Source of the DNA: Capronia americana
Lineage: Eukaryota > Ascomycota > Eurotiomycetes > Chaetothyriales > Herpotrichiellaceae
Assembly: GCA_016110215.1 (NCBI GenBank)
Contig: JADWQD010000003.1
Coordinates: 2,976,001-3,040,000 of the forward strand
Direction of reading: 5' to 3'
DNA length: 64,000 bases
Below, piece after piece: positions 41,769 through 54,082 of the stretch. The notes beneath the pieces are model-generated. The model worked only from the letters and a program-made list of their open reading frames with translations, had not been told where the DNA came from and searched no databases. The translations under genes were made by a program, and so were the position numbers. Positions within the stretch are counted from its first letter, which is position 1; each line of letters starts with the position of its first letter.

Positions 41769-43378
41769 GCTGTGTCTGTAGCTGGGCGAGGACTGGAGAC
41801 CGGTGGGAGTGAGAAAGCATTTGCTGCGGTGGTGACGACGACGACGGGCGCGCAAATCGACGGGTGAAAGAAAAGAGGTGAGTGAGACTGAGTCTACAGA
41901 GCCTCTTGGGTCAGCGATCGAGAACTGAGAGCAATGGTGGTTGAGCTGGGTTGGTGCAGCAAAAGGAGGTCACAAGGTGTTTGGGTTGCTCATTGGTGTG
42001 CAAAAGCGAGACAGTTGCCAATTGGCAACAGCAAAATCCCGAGGGAGGGCAGGGCCAGTGGTGTGTGGGTGTGCCTGGGTGCGTGCCCCCCTTGCAGTCA
42101 CGCTTTGCAGATCCCAGCGGTCCAGCGACTCGCCCGGCCAGAACGAGTCAAGGGTCAAGCCAAACAAGCCACCCCTTTCTCGGTATCTCAGTAGCTGCCA
42201 CTTATCGGCCGCGCTATCGATACACACAGCCTGCCAGCATGAGAAAAGGAGAAATGAGGTCACTCATATATTCACGATCAGGTCCGACAACGCTGAAAAT
42301 TTCAGTGCCCAAAGAACCACATCAACTGCATCGCCAAAATATGGGCGGTGTTGACGTGCAGCGCGACGCAGCGAATGACGCGCCGGGCCAGCGTCGATGG
42401 TCATGCAGGCAAGCACTCGATGTGGCGACGAATCGCTCACCGCTACAATCGCGAGGTCCCCCCAGGCAAATAGGAAAAGAGCAGATGGCAAGCTTGCCGG
42501 TGATGGGCTGGAACGCGCGAGACCAGCAGAAGAGCAGGGACCTCAGCGAGCCCATCTGGGTGGTTAGGTGGGTGGGCGACGTGCCAGTTAGTGACGTGAA
42601 CCAAACACCACACGGCCCCGACCCGAGCAATGGCCAGCTACTGGCGTGGGAGATTTGTTGCTTAAACCGCTTGTTCAGGTGCGGCAATTGGCTCTTTCAG
42701 ATTGAGAAGCGGACAGACCCACATAGCTCGTGAGAGGTGCCCCCCGATGTCATCCGAGGCGTGTGCGGGCGAACCCTCATGTCGTTCACGGCGCTCGTGC
42801 CTGGGTGCCAATTGCTACATAGGATGCCGTGGATGCCTCCGCGAGGATAGCCTCAGTTCAGATAAGTATGTGACGGCTCGAGCCATAGCTGCAACGCCTA
42901 GACCAGTGAAGGCAGTGCCATCTCCCGCACAATGCTATGTGACTGGCCAACCGCTATCGGCATCGTCTACCGTAAATGCTGAGTGGGCTGCGACGATGCA
43001 GGGAGACGCAAACCAAACGCAGTTCATCGGTTGGGCAGAACGACCCCATTTCTTGCTGCAGCCGCTCGGCGACGTGCCATATGCATAATCAAACACCGGG
43101 CACCATCCTCTTTTGGAAGTCATAATCCATGAAGTACCAGGGGGAAGGAGATGTGCCAGCCGCAGCATTTCGCGATGAAAGCGCATTCGACAACATCAGA
43201 CCTGATGAAGCCGCCGACAACAACAATTTGGCAACAACCGGGATATGTATGCGTCACAAGTCGTTCAGGGTCATGGTCATCCGCAAGAGTTTCTGATTTC
43301 GAATTGAGGCGCATCAAGCCTCGATCGATCGACCCAGAAAAGGTGTTGTGATCCCACTCGTCTACGACAGTTCTGCTC
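41769..43378. other. intergenic, about 1.6 kb
   Basis: Upstream region of the giant repeat-protein gene and 3' flank of the NIP30-domain gene. A 260-codon plus-strand frame (41951-42733) is GC-rich with no family features and no exon logic. Confidence 0.45.
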
Positions 43379-44118
43379 TCAATCATCTTCATCGGAACTG
43401 TAAGCAGCCAGGCCGAGTCCAGTAGATTTCTGGTTGAGCTGAACTTTGCTAGGCACAGCTTCGACGCTGTTGTCTCTTCTTTGGTGGGGTGATTCGGACT
43501 TCGCTGGAGAGTTTGCATCGGATGATCTCAGCACAGATTTATCGGCATCGGCAGTGGACAATTTTCTCAGCTTAACATCACCACTAGGCTCGCCGTCCTT
43601 TTCTCGACGTCTTTTTTTCTTCTTCGTTGCCCACGAGCTTCCATCCGTGGAAGCACCAGGCGTTCCATCATGCGTGCCTTCAATGTGTGCTTGCTCAGCA
43701 GCGGCGCGCTGTTTCCGAAATAGCTCAAGCTGTTCGGCTGTTTCTTGCCTCACCGCGTCTTCTTTCGCTCTGCTGGTCTCTAGTATAGAATCCAGAAATT
43801 CGACCTCGTCTTCGTCGAGCGCACGGAACTGGTTCTTCAGTCGAGCCGCTTCTTCAAAAGCGTCCTGTTTAGCGGCTAAGGGGCGATAGCACTATCGTGT
43901 CAGAAGGCAAGGACTCCGTCGAACGCTCGTCTCACAACATTTCGCCTACCTTTGTTCGCCTGCAGAACCTCGTAGAGACTCTTGCCTCCTTCTTGCTTAC
44001 CCTCCTCGGTTGCCTTGGGTTTTTTCGAGGACTCGACTTCTTGCTGTGCCTTCAGCCAGCCATCATCGGCTGGAGGTCGTGTGTCGGCATCAGTCCCAGC
44101 TGAGACAAACCGGGACAT
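43379..44118 (-). CDS. NIP30/FAM192A-domain protein (PSME3IP1-like)
   Basis: Two exons, 43950-44118 and 43379-43875, with a 74-nt intron give 221 aa. The first half reads FVSAGT, GWLKAQQEVE, GKSLYEVLQANKAAKQDAFEE and FRALDEDEVEFLDSILE, which matches the conserved NIP30 N-terminal domain. The animal relative, PSME3IP1, binds the PA28-gamma proteasome activator in the nucleus. The second half is basic (KKKKRRREK, a probable nuclear signal) and disordered. It ends LAAYSSDEDD, an acidic C-terminus like that of the animal protein, where a phosphorylated acidic end contacts PA28-gamma. Fungi generally lack PA28-gamma, so the role here is unclear. Confidence 0.85.
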
Positions 44119-45082
44119 AGGGGAGGAGTTAAAATGAGGTCAGTGGGTGAGCAGATATCGCTGATGGGTTAAATTGTTCGTCTCGGGATAAATTTGGGTA
44201 TCAGGCAGAGAGGGTGGGCGCTCGTGGCAACGGCCAACGTACGAGTACAAGTGAGAATCTGCAGGCTCGGTCCGTGATGTGGAAGAAGCTGGTGGCCATG
44301 CCGAGAGGGTTCAGCCAGTTAATCCACTTGAAAGCAATCTTGATCGAGCTGCGGTTGCTTGTGCTTCGGGAGACCCCGCAGTTCAGACCTACATTACTTG
44401 TGATTCAGCCCAGCAACTTGCAGGCGGTTCACACAGGTCGCCTTCATTGGATATTTTCTCTTTTGTTCCTGGCACTTACAGATCCGATCAGACGTACCGA
44501 AACTTCCATGCGGTGGCTTCCATTCGCTTGCAGCCCATGGCCGAGCCTCAACCGCCGGCATGCGCACCGTGTTCCGTGCTGGAAGAGGAGACACAGGCGC
44601 ATTCGGATGTCGATGTTCATTTATCCCCTTTTGACCCAGTCAATCCTTTCAGCCTAAATCACGGCAACAGATCTAGAAAGTTCCCAGTCTTCCAGGCCCT
44701 GCGTCAAGCGTGAGACGGTCCATTACCCGCCAATTAAGCCTCGGGTGAATAGCTGGAACCACTGATCGGGCGTGCATGATTGCCTCCCGCTCGTGCCCCT
44801 CGTGGACATTGCGTAGCTGCTGTTGCATCCATGTTGTAAGAATCATTTGCCCCACCATTCGTCGCCATGCAGACAGTCCACCGGGATATAACTCCAACTA
44901 TATCATCCAAATGATCCGCGACGGAAATTTTTGTCTTTCTGCTTTCCCTTCGCATGTCATACCTTCGCCTTTCCCTATCTGCCTATAAAGGATTCAAGTC
45001 GTGTTCCCCTGTCGCATCTTCCAGACTCGCATCAAGACACTCTGCAAAATCTAGCCGGTCGACGCCTCGATTTCTCTGCACG
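44119..45082. other. intergenic, about 1 kb, divergent upstream regions
   Basis: Lies between the NIP30-domain gene (minus) and the aldo-keto reductase gene (plus), so it should contain both promoters. No coding exon recognised. Confidence 0.5.
44984..44990 (+). promoter_or_regulatory. TATA-like element upstream of the aldo-keto reductase
   Basis: TATAAAG lies 93 bases before the ATG of the aldo-keto reductase gene, a usual place for a fungal TATA box. Evidence is position and sequence only. Confidence 0.4.
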
Positions 45083-46304
45083 ATGACGACTTCACAGGAA
45101 GGAAAGGGCACAAAGTGAGATCTCCTCTCTGGTCTCGTATGGCCACTTGCAGACAGATACGGAAACTGACAGGCATATCTTAGAACCGTGTTCACACTGA
45201 ACACTGGTGCCAAGATGCCCGGTGTCGGTTTGGGCACATGGCAGTCAAAGCCCAACGAAGTCCGCGAAGCAGTAAAGCACGCTCTGCTGGCTGGCTACCG
45301 CCACATTGACACGTAAGCAGAAATGTCCAGACGGTCGCGTCCGTTCACGTTCCTGACAAACTCTCAGCGCCCTTGCGTATGGCAACGAGGCGGAGGTGGG
45401 CCAAGGCATCATTGACTCTGGCGTTCCCCGCGAGGAGATCTGGATCACCACCAAGCTCGATAACCCCTGGCACAAGCGCGTCAACGAGGGCATCGCATCC
45501 TCGCTGAAGGACTTGAAGACAGACTACGTCGACCTGTACCTCATGCACTGGCCCAGCTCAACGGTCCCAGAGGATCTGAAGAAGCACTACGACGACTGGA
45601 ACTTCATTGACACATGGTGAGTGCGGTCGCATTGATCGATTCGGTCGGGGAGGTTAACCCTGTGGTATAGGCGCGAGATGCAGAAGCTCGTGGGGACTGG
45701 GAAAGTCCGAAACATTGGCGTGTCAAACTTCGTCATTTCCAACCTCGAGAAGCTTCTGAACGCTCCTTCAACGAAAATCGTCCCCGCCGTTAACCAGATC
45801 GAACTCCACCCTAACATGCCTTCCCCGAAGACTTTGGCGTATTGCAAAGAGAAGGGAATTCACGTCACCGCATACTCTTGCTTGGGCTCCACGGACTCAC
45901 CCCTGGCCAAGGATCAGACCCTGCAGAAAATTGCTGATGCCCATGGCAAGACCCCTCAGCAAGTGCTGTTGCAGTGGGGACTTCAGGTCAGTAACCCTCT
46001 TTCGAGACAAGACAACCCTGAACGGGAAATCTTATTCCCTCGCCGGTCCTTAGAACCCGTCATTTGAGGATGAAGACTAATGTGTTATTTCTTTGAACAG
46101 AGAGGTACCAGCGTGATCCCTAAGTCCGTTACCAAGTCGCGCATCGAGGCCAACTTCCAACTCGACGGATGGGAACTGACACCAGAAGAGATGGAGGCGC
46201 TAAGCAACATCAAGACTCGCTTCAAGGTCTGCGGCGACTCGTGGCTGCCCATCAAGGTCTTCTTCAACGAGGAAGGCGATGGTGGTGACTCTCCCTCCCA
46301 CTAG
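45083..46304 (+). CDS. aldo-keto reductase
   Basis: An NADPH-dependent carbonyl reductase. Five exons, 45083-45114, 45184-45312, 45368-45616, 45671-45986 and 46101-46304, give 309 aa. The family's catalytic tetrad is visible: Asp and Tyr in RHIDTALAYGNE, Lys in WITTKLDN and His in DLYLMHWPS. The cofactor-binding end has [14 protein letters not shown]. Other landmarks are GVGLGTWQS and NIGVSNF. The closest general types are yeast Gcy1/Ypr1 glycerol or glyceraldehyde reductases and plant-type aldose reductases, so sugars, glycerol aldehyde or xenobiotic carbonyls are plausible substrates. It is the first gene of the accessory-looking right part of the window. Confidence 0.95.
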
Positions 46305-47256
46305 ATGGGGATGCGCCCGATCCTGGGATGTTGCGCGCTCTAAGGTTGGACTTCGCTGGGACAGACAGTTGAGGGATCTTCCTGCGGCGTGAGCGCTTCT
46401 CAGGAGACTTGTGTTGATACATTTGGCGTACAGAAGACTCGCAATCCTTGCATTGAGACATAGAGGCAATGCGACGGGCTTGACAGACTGCTCAGCTAAG
46501 TCAAATCATGGCAGCATTTTATCATTGACGTGACCATCGCCCAAATAGGTTGTATGAAGGGATGCGCCTGAGCTTATATCCTTTATACGATTGATTACCT
46601 TCAGCTGGCAGTACAAACTACACAGTACGGACGTAACCACGCTTGGTAGAAGGGATTTCGCTCTAGTTAAGGATGTGCGGGGCAGGGGACCAGGACTCGA
46701 TTCGTGGACCAGATCTGCTTATGTAACCGTCTGACTGAGGAACCCATTCGGTGCCAGGCTGCAGTGTTTCAATTCCCGCTTCGTATTTCGTCAAGCCCAA
46801 TACGTTGCCCGCGGCGCAGGGTAAGTCTACTTGCTCACTATTTCCACTTCTGACCAGGTGTGCCCTTTCAGATAGCAAGAACATCTAAGCCACTTCCAAC
46901 AACTGGTCCTGACGAATTAGAACTGAACCTTTCCGTCCAAGCAGGATACCCCTCTGCGGGACTCTCTGCAGTTGACGTCTTCACTACTTACCGCTCACTC
47001 CACTGGAAGGGGTGTTAAAGTCTTCCGCGCACCAGTACACGTCTCCCGGCTGCCTGGCTTCTCATTCCCCATACCGTATCGATACTAAGCAACCTGCGAC
47101 GACCCACCACCGAAACTGCGTCTGCTCAAATTTACCCATGTCCGCTGGCAGACACACCCTCCTGTCGTAGGGCGAAAGGTGTCGATCGCCACTGCGTCAC
47201 GCTGCTGCGCTTTTCCTGCCTTCTGAACCGGATATTGAGCACCTCCGGAGCTTAAA
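46305..47256. other. intergenic, about 0.95 kb
   Basis: 3' flank of the aldo-keto reductase and upstream region of the Zn2Cys6 factor. No gene recognised. Confidence 0.5.
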
Positions 47257-49906
47257 ATGACCTCCAGCAACGGGAGTGAACATGACATGGGCGGTGCGGT
47301 TGGGGAGAGCGAGCAATTTGAGGGCAATACCAATGATGGCGTCCCTCGACCGAAGAGGATCGCGTGCATTTTGTGCCGCAAGAGAAAATTGAAGTGTGAT
47401 TCAAATAAACCGAGCTGTGGGACGTGTTCGCGCCTGAATCACCATTGCGAATACTCAGAAGAGCGCAAGAAGAGCGGTCCGAAAAGAGGTTATGTCAAAC
47501 TGCTGGAAGCGCGTCTCAAGCAGGTTGAGAACTTGCTTGAAACAAGAGATGCGCCTTCTGAAAGCGCTACACGTGGGCCGGCACCCCCAATGGCAGCGGA
47601 TGCCTTTGCATCTATGCCGTCTTCCTTGAACATGGCGGACGCAGTCGATACTTCCATGTCCGGGATAATGCCCGACAATAACTTTACGGATCCGACGCTG
47701 GTGGGGTTAACTGATTTTACCATGAATGGCAACGACGACTTTTCATGGGAGATGATTGGGCTCGGTCTCGAGGAAGCGTTGCCCTCGCGGGAGGTGATTG
47801 ACGAGCTGTACGCCCGACGACATCCTTCGAGTTCTTTTGGTTGCTGACTTCACTAGTAACGAGATCTACTTCGAAAAGATTCATCCCTCTCTACCAATGA
47901 TCCACAAGGGGCGGTTTCTGGCCTCCATGGATCTCGCGCCTCATATGCGCCCAGCCGTTTGTTTGCGATACATCATGTGGACCCATGCCTGTGCTATCAC
48001 GTCCAAATATTCCGCTTACACCGAGCACTTCTATGCACGGGCTCGAAAATATGCCGAGATGGATGAGATGAGAGGACATGGCGAGGGCATGATCACCGTC
48101 GCTCACTCGCAGTGCTGGACTCTACTGGCTTGCTATGAGTTCAGAGTCATGTACTTCCCAAGGGCCTGGATGAGCATCGGGCGAGCTGCGAGGTTGGCTC
48201 AGATGATGGGCTTACATCGACAGGACCGCGTCGGCCTGGACGTGAAACAAACACTGCCGCCTCCCCGCGACTGGACAGATCGAGAGGAACGGCGGCGGAC
48301 GTTTTGGATGGCCTACTGCCAAGACAGATACGCGAGTATTGGAACCGGCTGGCCCATGGTCATCGATGAAAGAGACGTATGTCGTATGTTGCTGGAGCTG
48401 CTATCACTGAACTGACGTACCCAGATCCTCACCAATCTGCCCGCCAGCGAGGAAGCCTTCGCGAGGTGTCAACCAGAACCCACGCTGCAACTATCTGACA
48501 TCTTGAACGGAGACGGCGCGTCTTCTCTGTCCTCATTCGGCGGTGTCATTCTCATGTCAACAATATTTGGCCGGAACCTGACACATCTGCACCGACCCTC
48601 GGAACAGGACAACGACCATGACCTTAACGGCGCCTTTTGGAAACGACACCGGTCCCTGGATAATATCCTGCTCAACACATCTCTATCCCTACCTCCGCCG
48701 CTCCGTCTTCCGGCAGGCCTCCACGATGCGAACACTGTCTTCCTCAACATGAATATACATACCGCTACCATCTGCTTGCATCAAGCTGCCATATTCAAGG
48801 CGGACAAAAATCGACTGCCTGCTCAGATAAGCGCCGAGTCAAAACGGCGGTGTATTGTCGCAGCGGACCAGATCACCAATATAATGAAAATGATAAGTCA
48901 CCTGGATATGTCTACGGTATGTTGACTTCCTACATTAGTCGAAACAGAATGCTAAGGCGAGCTAGATGAATCCCTTCATTGCGTTCTGTCTTTACGTGGC
49001 CTCGCGGGTTTTCGTCCAATACCTCAAATCTCGACGAGAAGACACGGCTGTCAAATCTTCGTTGCACTTTCTGCTCGCCGCAATGCAAGTGCTGAAGACC
49101 AAGAATCCGCTCACCGAGTCATTTCTGGTCCAGCTTGATGTCGACCTGGAAGGCAGTGGACTAGACATCCCGACTAATTACTCGCGGTGGAAATTTGGCC
49201 ATCGTCCACCGGTCGGTAATGCAGAGATCCTGTTCAAACAATGCTGATATTGGTATAGGGCGAAATACCTGCCAACACGGATAGCCTCAAATGCTCGCCA
49301 CTTTTTGAGATACGCGATACCCAAAGCCGCAACGTAGCTGAAAGCGTCCAGGGAACCAATACTAAGGGGATACACGCGCCCTGGCCAGCGGATCCTGGCT
49401 CGACCGCGACTAGCAGTTACCCGAGTCTGTATGCAACCGAGGGTTCAAGCAATAACTCCCAGATGGGTCAAGAGACCGGATTTGGCTTCTCTGCGCAGTC
49501 CGTCGGGACCGATACTTCTCCGGATACCTCAAACCAAGACGGCACGGGATCGAGGCCACAGTCGAACCACCCGACACCTTCTACCCTTTCGAATCATAAC
49601 TCCTCGCATACGTCCTATACTTCGCCTCCAAATCAATCTGGCGGCAGCAATCCAGCAAACAGCGCCCAGGGACAACCGTCACCGGGTTACGTCTTCTCGA
49701 ATGGCGCTTTCAACATGAATCTGTCGAGTCAGCTGGGGCAAGGCGTCTCGCCTCAGCAGTCCAACCTGAACTTTGGTTCTACCGGAATGACTCCGGGCGC
49801 GACAGGCATGACTCCGATACCCGACGCGCTTTGGCCGGCGGATGGCATACCTGACGGGAATGAGTGGATGTTTTCGTGGTCGGGGTCGACGCCACAGCCA
49901 CAATAG
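47257..49906 (+). CDS. Zn2Cys6 fungal transcription factor
   Basis: Five exons, 47257-47807, 47857-48376, 48425-48916, 48966-49211 and 49259-49906, give 818 aa. The binuclear zinc cluster has cysteines at residues 37, 40, 47, 54, 57 and 64 (CX2CX6CX6CX2CX6C), followed by KKSGPKRGYVKLLEARLKQVENLL, of which the helix after the linker should be a dimerising coiled coil. The middle region is a fungal-specific transcription factor domain with PSLPMIHKGRF, WMSIGRAARLAQMMGLHR and RRRTFWMAYCQDRY. The C-terminal 200 residues are Ser/Asn/Gln/Gly-rich, a likely activation region. The donor of the last intron (GTCGGT) is unusual but gives the only frame-consistent join. It may control neighbouring genes, but nothing in the sequence proves it. 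Confidence 0.92.
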
Positions 49907-50313
49907 TCCCTTGAATCTAAAGGCGAGGTATTTTATGGCGGCAGGATTGATGAATTATGGGGCGTCCGACTGCCCAGGAGGGAAGAAAGAGTGATACCCG
50001 ATTCAACGAATCTCAGCTTGATCTCCATTGGTAAGGCGGGTTATACATGTATGCGATATATCTACCAAAATGCCGAGATTTGTACAGCCCTAATGTTCTA
50101 GCTTAGCCGATGTGGTTTTTGCGAGATGTCTTTACCAGGCTCTACCGCGAGGATGCTCAGTCTGATGACCCTCCTGGCATATTCCCACCAGCTCTCTTAC
50201 ATAGCGCCCAAGCCATTAGCATGAAAACTAACTATCGGCAGGGCTTCGCACTACGCTGCTGTTGAATGCTTATGGCCGATCCTGTACACGGCAGAGACTG
50301 AACCGAAGTCATC
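49907..50313. other. intergenic, about 0.4 kb
   Basis: 3' flank of the transcription factor gene. Nothing else recognised. Confidence 0.5.
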
Positions 50314-50979
50314 ATGGCAGCCGCGGCGGTAGCGACAAGACGACAGCCAGATATTTCGCATACGCCGAACCTCGGGAAATATCAGGCACGAGTGAAGCAT
50401 CGGCTCGAGATCGAGGCGCTTGCGGCAAAGAAATTTCCCGCTCGCTTCCCGCAACAGGTCACATCGAACTTGGTGTGGGAGGGAGATTCTAAGTGAAACC
50501 ACTACGATTGGAGCTTCGTTCTCGGCTCTGAGCATGCTGATGAACCAGAACAGGCTCTTGCACATTTCAAATGTCGGGTGACCTCGTACTGACGGCAGTC
50601 GTGCTGAGGTGTCACCAGTCTTGATCAAGTCTCTTGGCGACGAGTTGGCGGCCGACAGACCTGACATCGTCGAAACGTGGTGACATCCAATATGTGAACA
50701 ACCTGGCAGTCTTCCGCGCTCATCATGGCTTCAAGAACACTACAGAGCAACTGTAAGCGCATTGACTGAGCTGACCCAATTGTCAATATCCTGCTGATGG
50801 ATTTGGAGACACTTTGTGTCCTCGGGCTCCGCGACCCAGAGTATGCCTGGCGGACACGGAATGCGTTGAAATCCAAGTGGGAACAAGTGCACGAGGGAGT
50901 GACCCCAGACAGGCAGGTCTTCCCAATGGGACCATATGTGCGAAGTGCTAGTAATAACTCATTCAAAGCGAATCAATAG
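50314..50979 (+). pseudogene. relic of a TauD/TfdA-type 2-oxoglutarate dioxygenase
   Basis: Several pieces match this Fe(II)/2-oxoglutarate dioxygenase family in the right order. The N-terminal piece, from the ATG at 50314 to a stop at 50496, ends in KKFPARFPQQVTSNLVWEGD. A second piece (about 50585-50683) reads LIKSLGDELAADRPDIVETW and then stops. A third (about 50675-50755), in another frame, reads RGDIQYVNNLAVFRAHHGF. A fourth (about 50809-50979) reads LRDPEYAWRTRN and VFPMGPYVRSAS. The central part with the iron-binding HxD motif is missing, so no active enzyme can be made. Several frameshifts and a large deletion mark it as dead. It lies directly upstream of an amino acid permease. Confidence 0.75.
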
Positions 50980-51547
50980 GCTTTCCCTGACCAGATCGGC
51001 GACGAACTCTGCAAGGGCCACGCCGGGGTCTTCGCATGACTTGGCACCGCAAGATAGAAGTTCTGTTCCTTTCCCTCCAGAATCTAGGCTCGATCAGCTT
51101 CGCAAACTTCGATACATCCTCCCCATCATAATGGCACTGAGCACCGGGTATCCAGGGTTGCGGGCATTGCGCGAGTTGTACATGCACTTGCATGGCCCGA
51201 TTGATTGCACCATATGCTACGCTGATGGCGCAGCCCTGCCACATGTCGATGAATTCCAGCATCGACGCCTGCTAAGCTTGTTCAAGGCTGGGCGGCACAC
51301 CACACCCTGCTCGAGCCCTGTCCAAAGCACGAAAATTCTGCATGGATCGGCCATCAGTGGCACGGTATTGCCGTCGGGTGTTCTCAGCATCTCGCCACGC
51401 AAGCACGCAAGCAAGTAACCCCGGGCGTCTCCCGAAGGCGAGCTGTCCATATAAAGCCTGTTGCGACTACCTGATGCTGCTGCTAGGAGGTACGGTCTCT
51501 GCTACCGAGCTATTCAAGGCACCTAAAACATCATTGTCCGCGACACC
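50980..51547. other. intergenic, about 0.6 kb
   Basis: Upstream region of the permease. The open frames here show no family resemblance. Confidence 0.45.
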
Positions 51548-53574
51548 ATGGCGTCTCTTCACTGGAGAAAACACGAGAAGTCGCCGACTGCACGAGAGGA
51601 CGGTCAGGAGCATGGATCAACAGCTTTCCTCAAGGAGGGAAGCCTCCAGTACGCGGTTGAGAAGGGTGAGAACAGCAACGAGCCTACCTACCAGGAGGTC
51701 TCTGGTGCACCAGTTGAAACCCGGTCGCCGCTGGGGTATGTCGTCCTTCCAATACCCAACTGCTAGCCAGAGTGGGACAGATTGTTGATATCTTTGCAGA
51801 TATCATGTCGGCTCTATCACCATCATGTTCCTCAACCTGTCGAAAATGGTTGGCACTGGTGTCTACTCGACCCCAGCCTCTGTCCTGAGGGGTACAGGAA
51901 GTGTCGGGCTCGCTCTCATCTACTGGTTCATCGGCTTTCTCGTTGCCGCCGCCTCGCTGTCAGTCTATCTGGAATTCGCCAGTTACTTCCCCAACCGCTC
52001 TGGCAGTGAGGTGGTCTACCTCGAACAGGCGTTCCCACGTCCGCGGTGCGTTGTCAGCTCGACCCTGATGGGGGTAAACCCGGAGCAAGAAAGGTGCTAA
52101 TACAGCCTTCCCAGTTACCTTTTCCCGGTCACCTTCGCCATCCAGACAGTCTTGCTCTCCTTCAGCGCCTCGAACGCGATCGTCCTTGCACAATACCTGT
52201 ACCGTATGGGTGGCTCGACTCCGACTGCTTGGCAGCTGAAGGGCGTGGCTGTAGCCGGGTATACTCTGGCCTTCCTCTTTGTGGCCTTCTCGACACGATG
52301 GTCCTACCGCCTGTCAAACGCTATCGGTGCCGTCAAGCTGCTCACGCTCATCTTCGTGGGCATTACGGGATTGGTGGTCCTTGGCGGAAACGTCGACAGG
52401 GTTCCCGATCCGCATGCCAATTTCCGCAATGCATTCTCGGGCTTCGAAGGAACACAGGCGTCTGCATACGGTGTGACCAATGCCCTGGTCAAGATCATCT
52501 TCTCGTACGCCGGCTATGAGAATGCCTTCAACGTCGTGAACGAAGTCAAGAACCCTGTGCGCACCATCCGCAATTCTGGTGGCTTGTCACTACTGGTCGT
52601 CGCGATCCTGTACATGCTCGCCAACATTGCCTACTTCTCTGCGGTTCCAAAGGAGGAGTTGGTCGAGTCATCCCAGGTAGCAGCCAGTCTATTTTTCCAG
52701 AAGGTCTTCGGTTCGGCCGGGGCTGCAAGGGGCCTTAATTTCCTCATCGCCGTGAGCGCGTTCGGCAACTTAATCGCTGTTTTACTGGGGCAATCGAGAC
52801 TGATCAGGGAATGCGGCCGGTGGGTGACCCTCTTCTCCACTCGTTCGCACACTTTTCATCTGATTGTTTCCATAGGCAAGGCACGCTCCCCTTCCCAAAC
52901 TTCTGGGTCAGCACCAGGCCTTTCGGGACACCGCTAGGGCCTTACTTCGTCAAATGGGCGTTGACCATGCTCATGATACTTGCGCCACCTGCCGGCGACG
53001 CTTTCGTGAGTATGCCTCCTTGCAATAAGGGCGCCTGATGACTGACTGTTCTCAGAACTTCGTCGTTGATCTTGCAAACTACCCATCCTCATTCTTTTAT
53101 TTCCTGATGGCTGTCGGGCTCTACTTTGTTCGCTATCAGCGTAAGAAGCTCAACCTGCCTCCCCCTTCCAAGGCCTATCGCTTTCAGACGTGGCACGTTG
53201 CCGTGATCTTTACCATCCTGGTCAATCTCTACCTGCTGATCATGCCATGGTACCCACCCACAGGTGGCGCCACGGGCGGCGACGTGAGCTTCTGGTATGC
53301 AACTTACGTGGTCACTGGCCTGGGAATCCTCCTAGCATGTGGTGCTTATTACGTCCTTTGGATCTACGCACTGCCCAGATGGCGAGGATACAGGATCCGC
53401 CACGAGAAGCAAGTCCTCGAGGGCGGCGAAGTCACGCATAAGCTTGTCAAAGTCCCCTTGCAGGAGCTGGAGGCTTGGGACAGAGAGCACGATGCGCAGG
53501 GCAAGAAGCTCGGCGGAAGTGATGATGGGATTCTGGACACCGAGCACGTCTTCCCACAGCAGGAAAAGTTGTGA
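51548..53574 (+). CDS. Mup1-like amino acid permease (APC superfamily)
   Basis: Five exons, 51548-51735, 51800-52045, 52115-52819, 52876-53005 and 53056-53574, give 595 aa with about 12 membrane segments. The first helix contains MFLNLSKMVGTGVYSTPASVL, the substrate-binding glycine-rich break of this superfamily. A second landmark is FSYAGYENAFNVVNEVKNPVRT. The overall pattern (VGTGVYS, YENA, long loop, then NFVVDLANYPSSFFYF) fits high-affinity methionine permease Mup1 and its fungal relatives. The cytosolic N-terminus (about 70 residues) holds lysines that could be ubiquitin sites for endocytosis. The substrate may be methionine or another amino acid. Confidence 0.92.
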
Positions 53575-54082
53575 GCTGGACTTTGGTGTCAACCCCCTTG
53601 GCGTGCCGGATTGAGCAGTCGTACGATTTCGGACGGTGCTTTCGTGTCTGATGGCGATCGCTCCCTCCTTGCTACGCCGCCAAGCTGTTCCGGCTCATTC
53701 CCCCAAGGCACGGAGTGCTCGGTATCTTGGCACGTAGCGATGTAGTCTTGATAAAGTTCGGGGACTCAAACCTACCAGTACATAAACGCCTGAAGTATAA
53801 TCAATCATGGAGAAACAGTTCACAAATGCTTCGCGAAAGCTCCAGGCCCGGGTCTGTGGGTATACGTACCTTGCTCGGTTGGTGCTCACCACAGCTCGAG
53901 CACGCCATTCTGCGCGGAATGGCGAGTGTCCAATGGTACCACCCAGCAGCTACAATTCCTCCAATTAATCAGCCAGCGAGCGGTAAGCCCGTGAGGATGT
54001 ATCGGACATTGTTGTTGATACCTTGTTTCAATGCTACTTCAGCGACATTGTCACTTGGCGTAAAGCATACGACTCGGGAATC
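53575..54082. other. intergenic, about 0.5 kb
   Basis: 3' flank of the permease and upstream region of the flavin monooxygenase. Nothing recognised. Confidence 0.5.

Noticed and set aside
41951..42733. 260-codon plus-strand open frame
   Set aside because: Starts without a clear ATG, low-complexity composition and no family features.
50963..51418. Open frames on both strands between the dioxygenase relic and the permease
   Set aside because: No match to any family I know and no splice pattern; left as intergenic.
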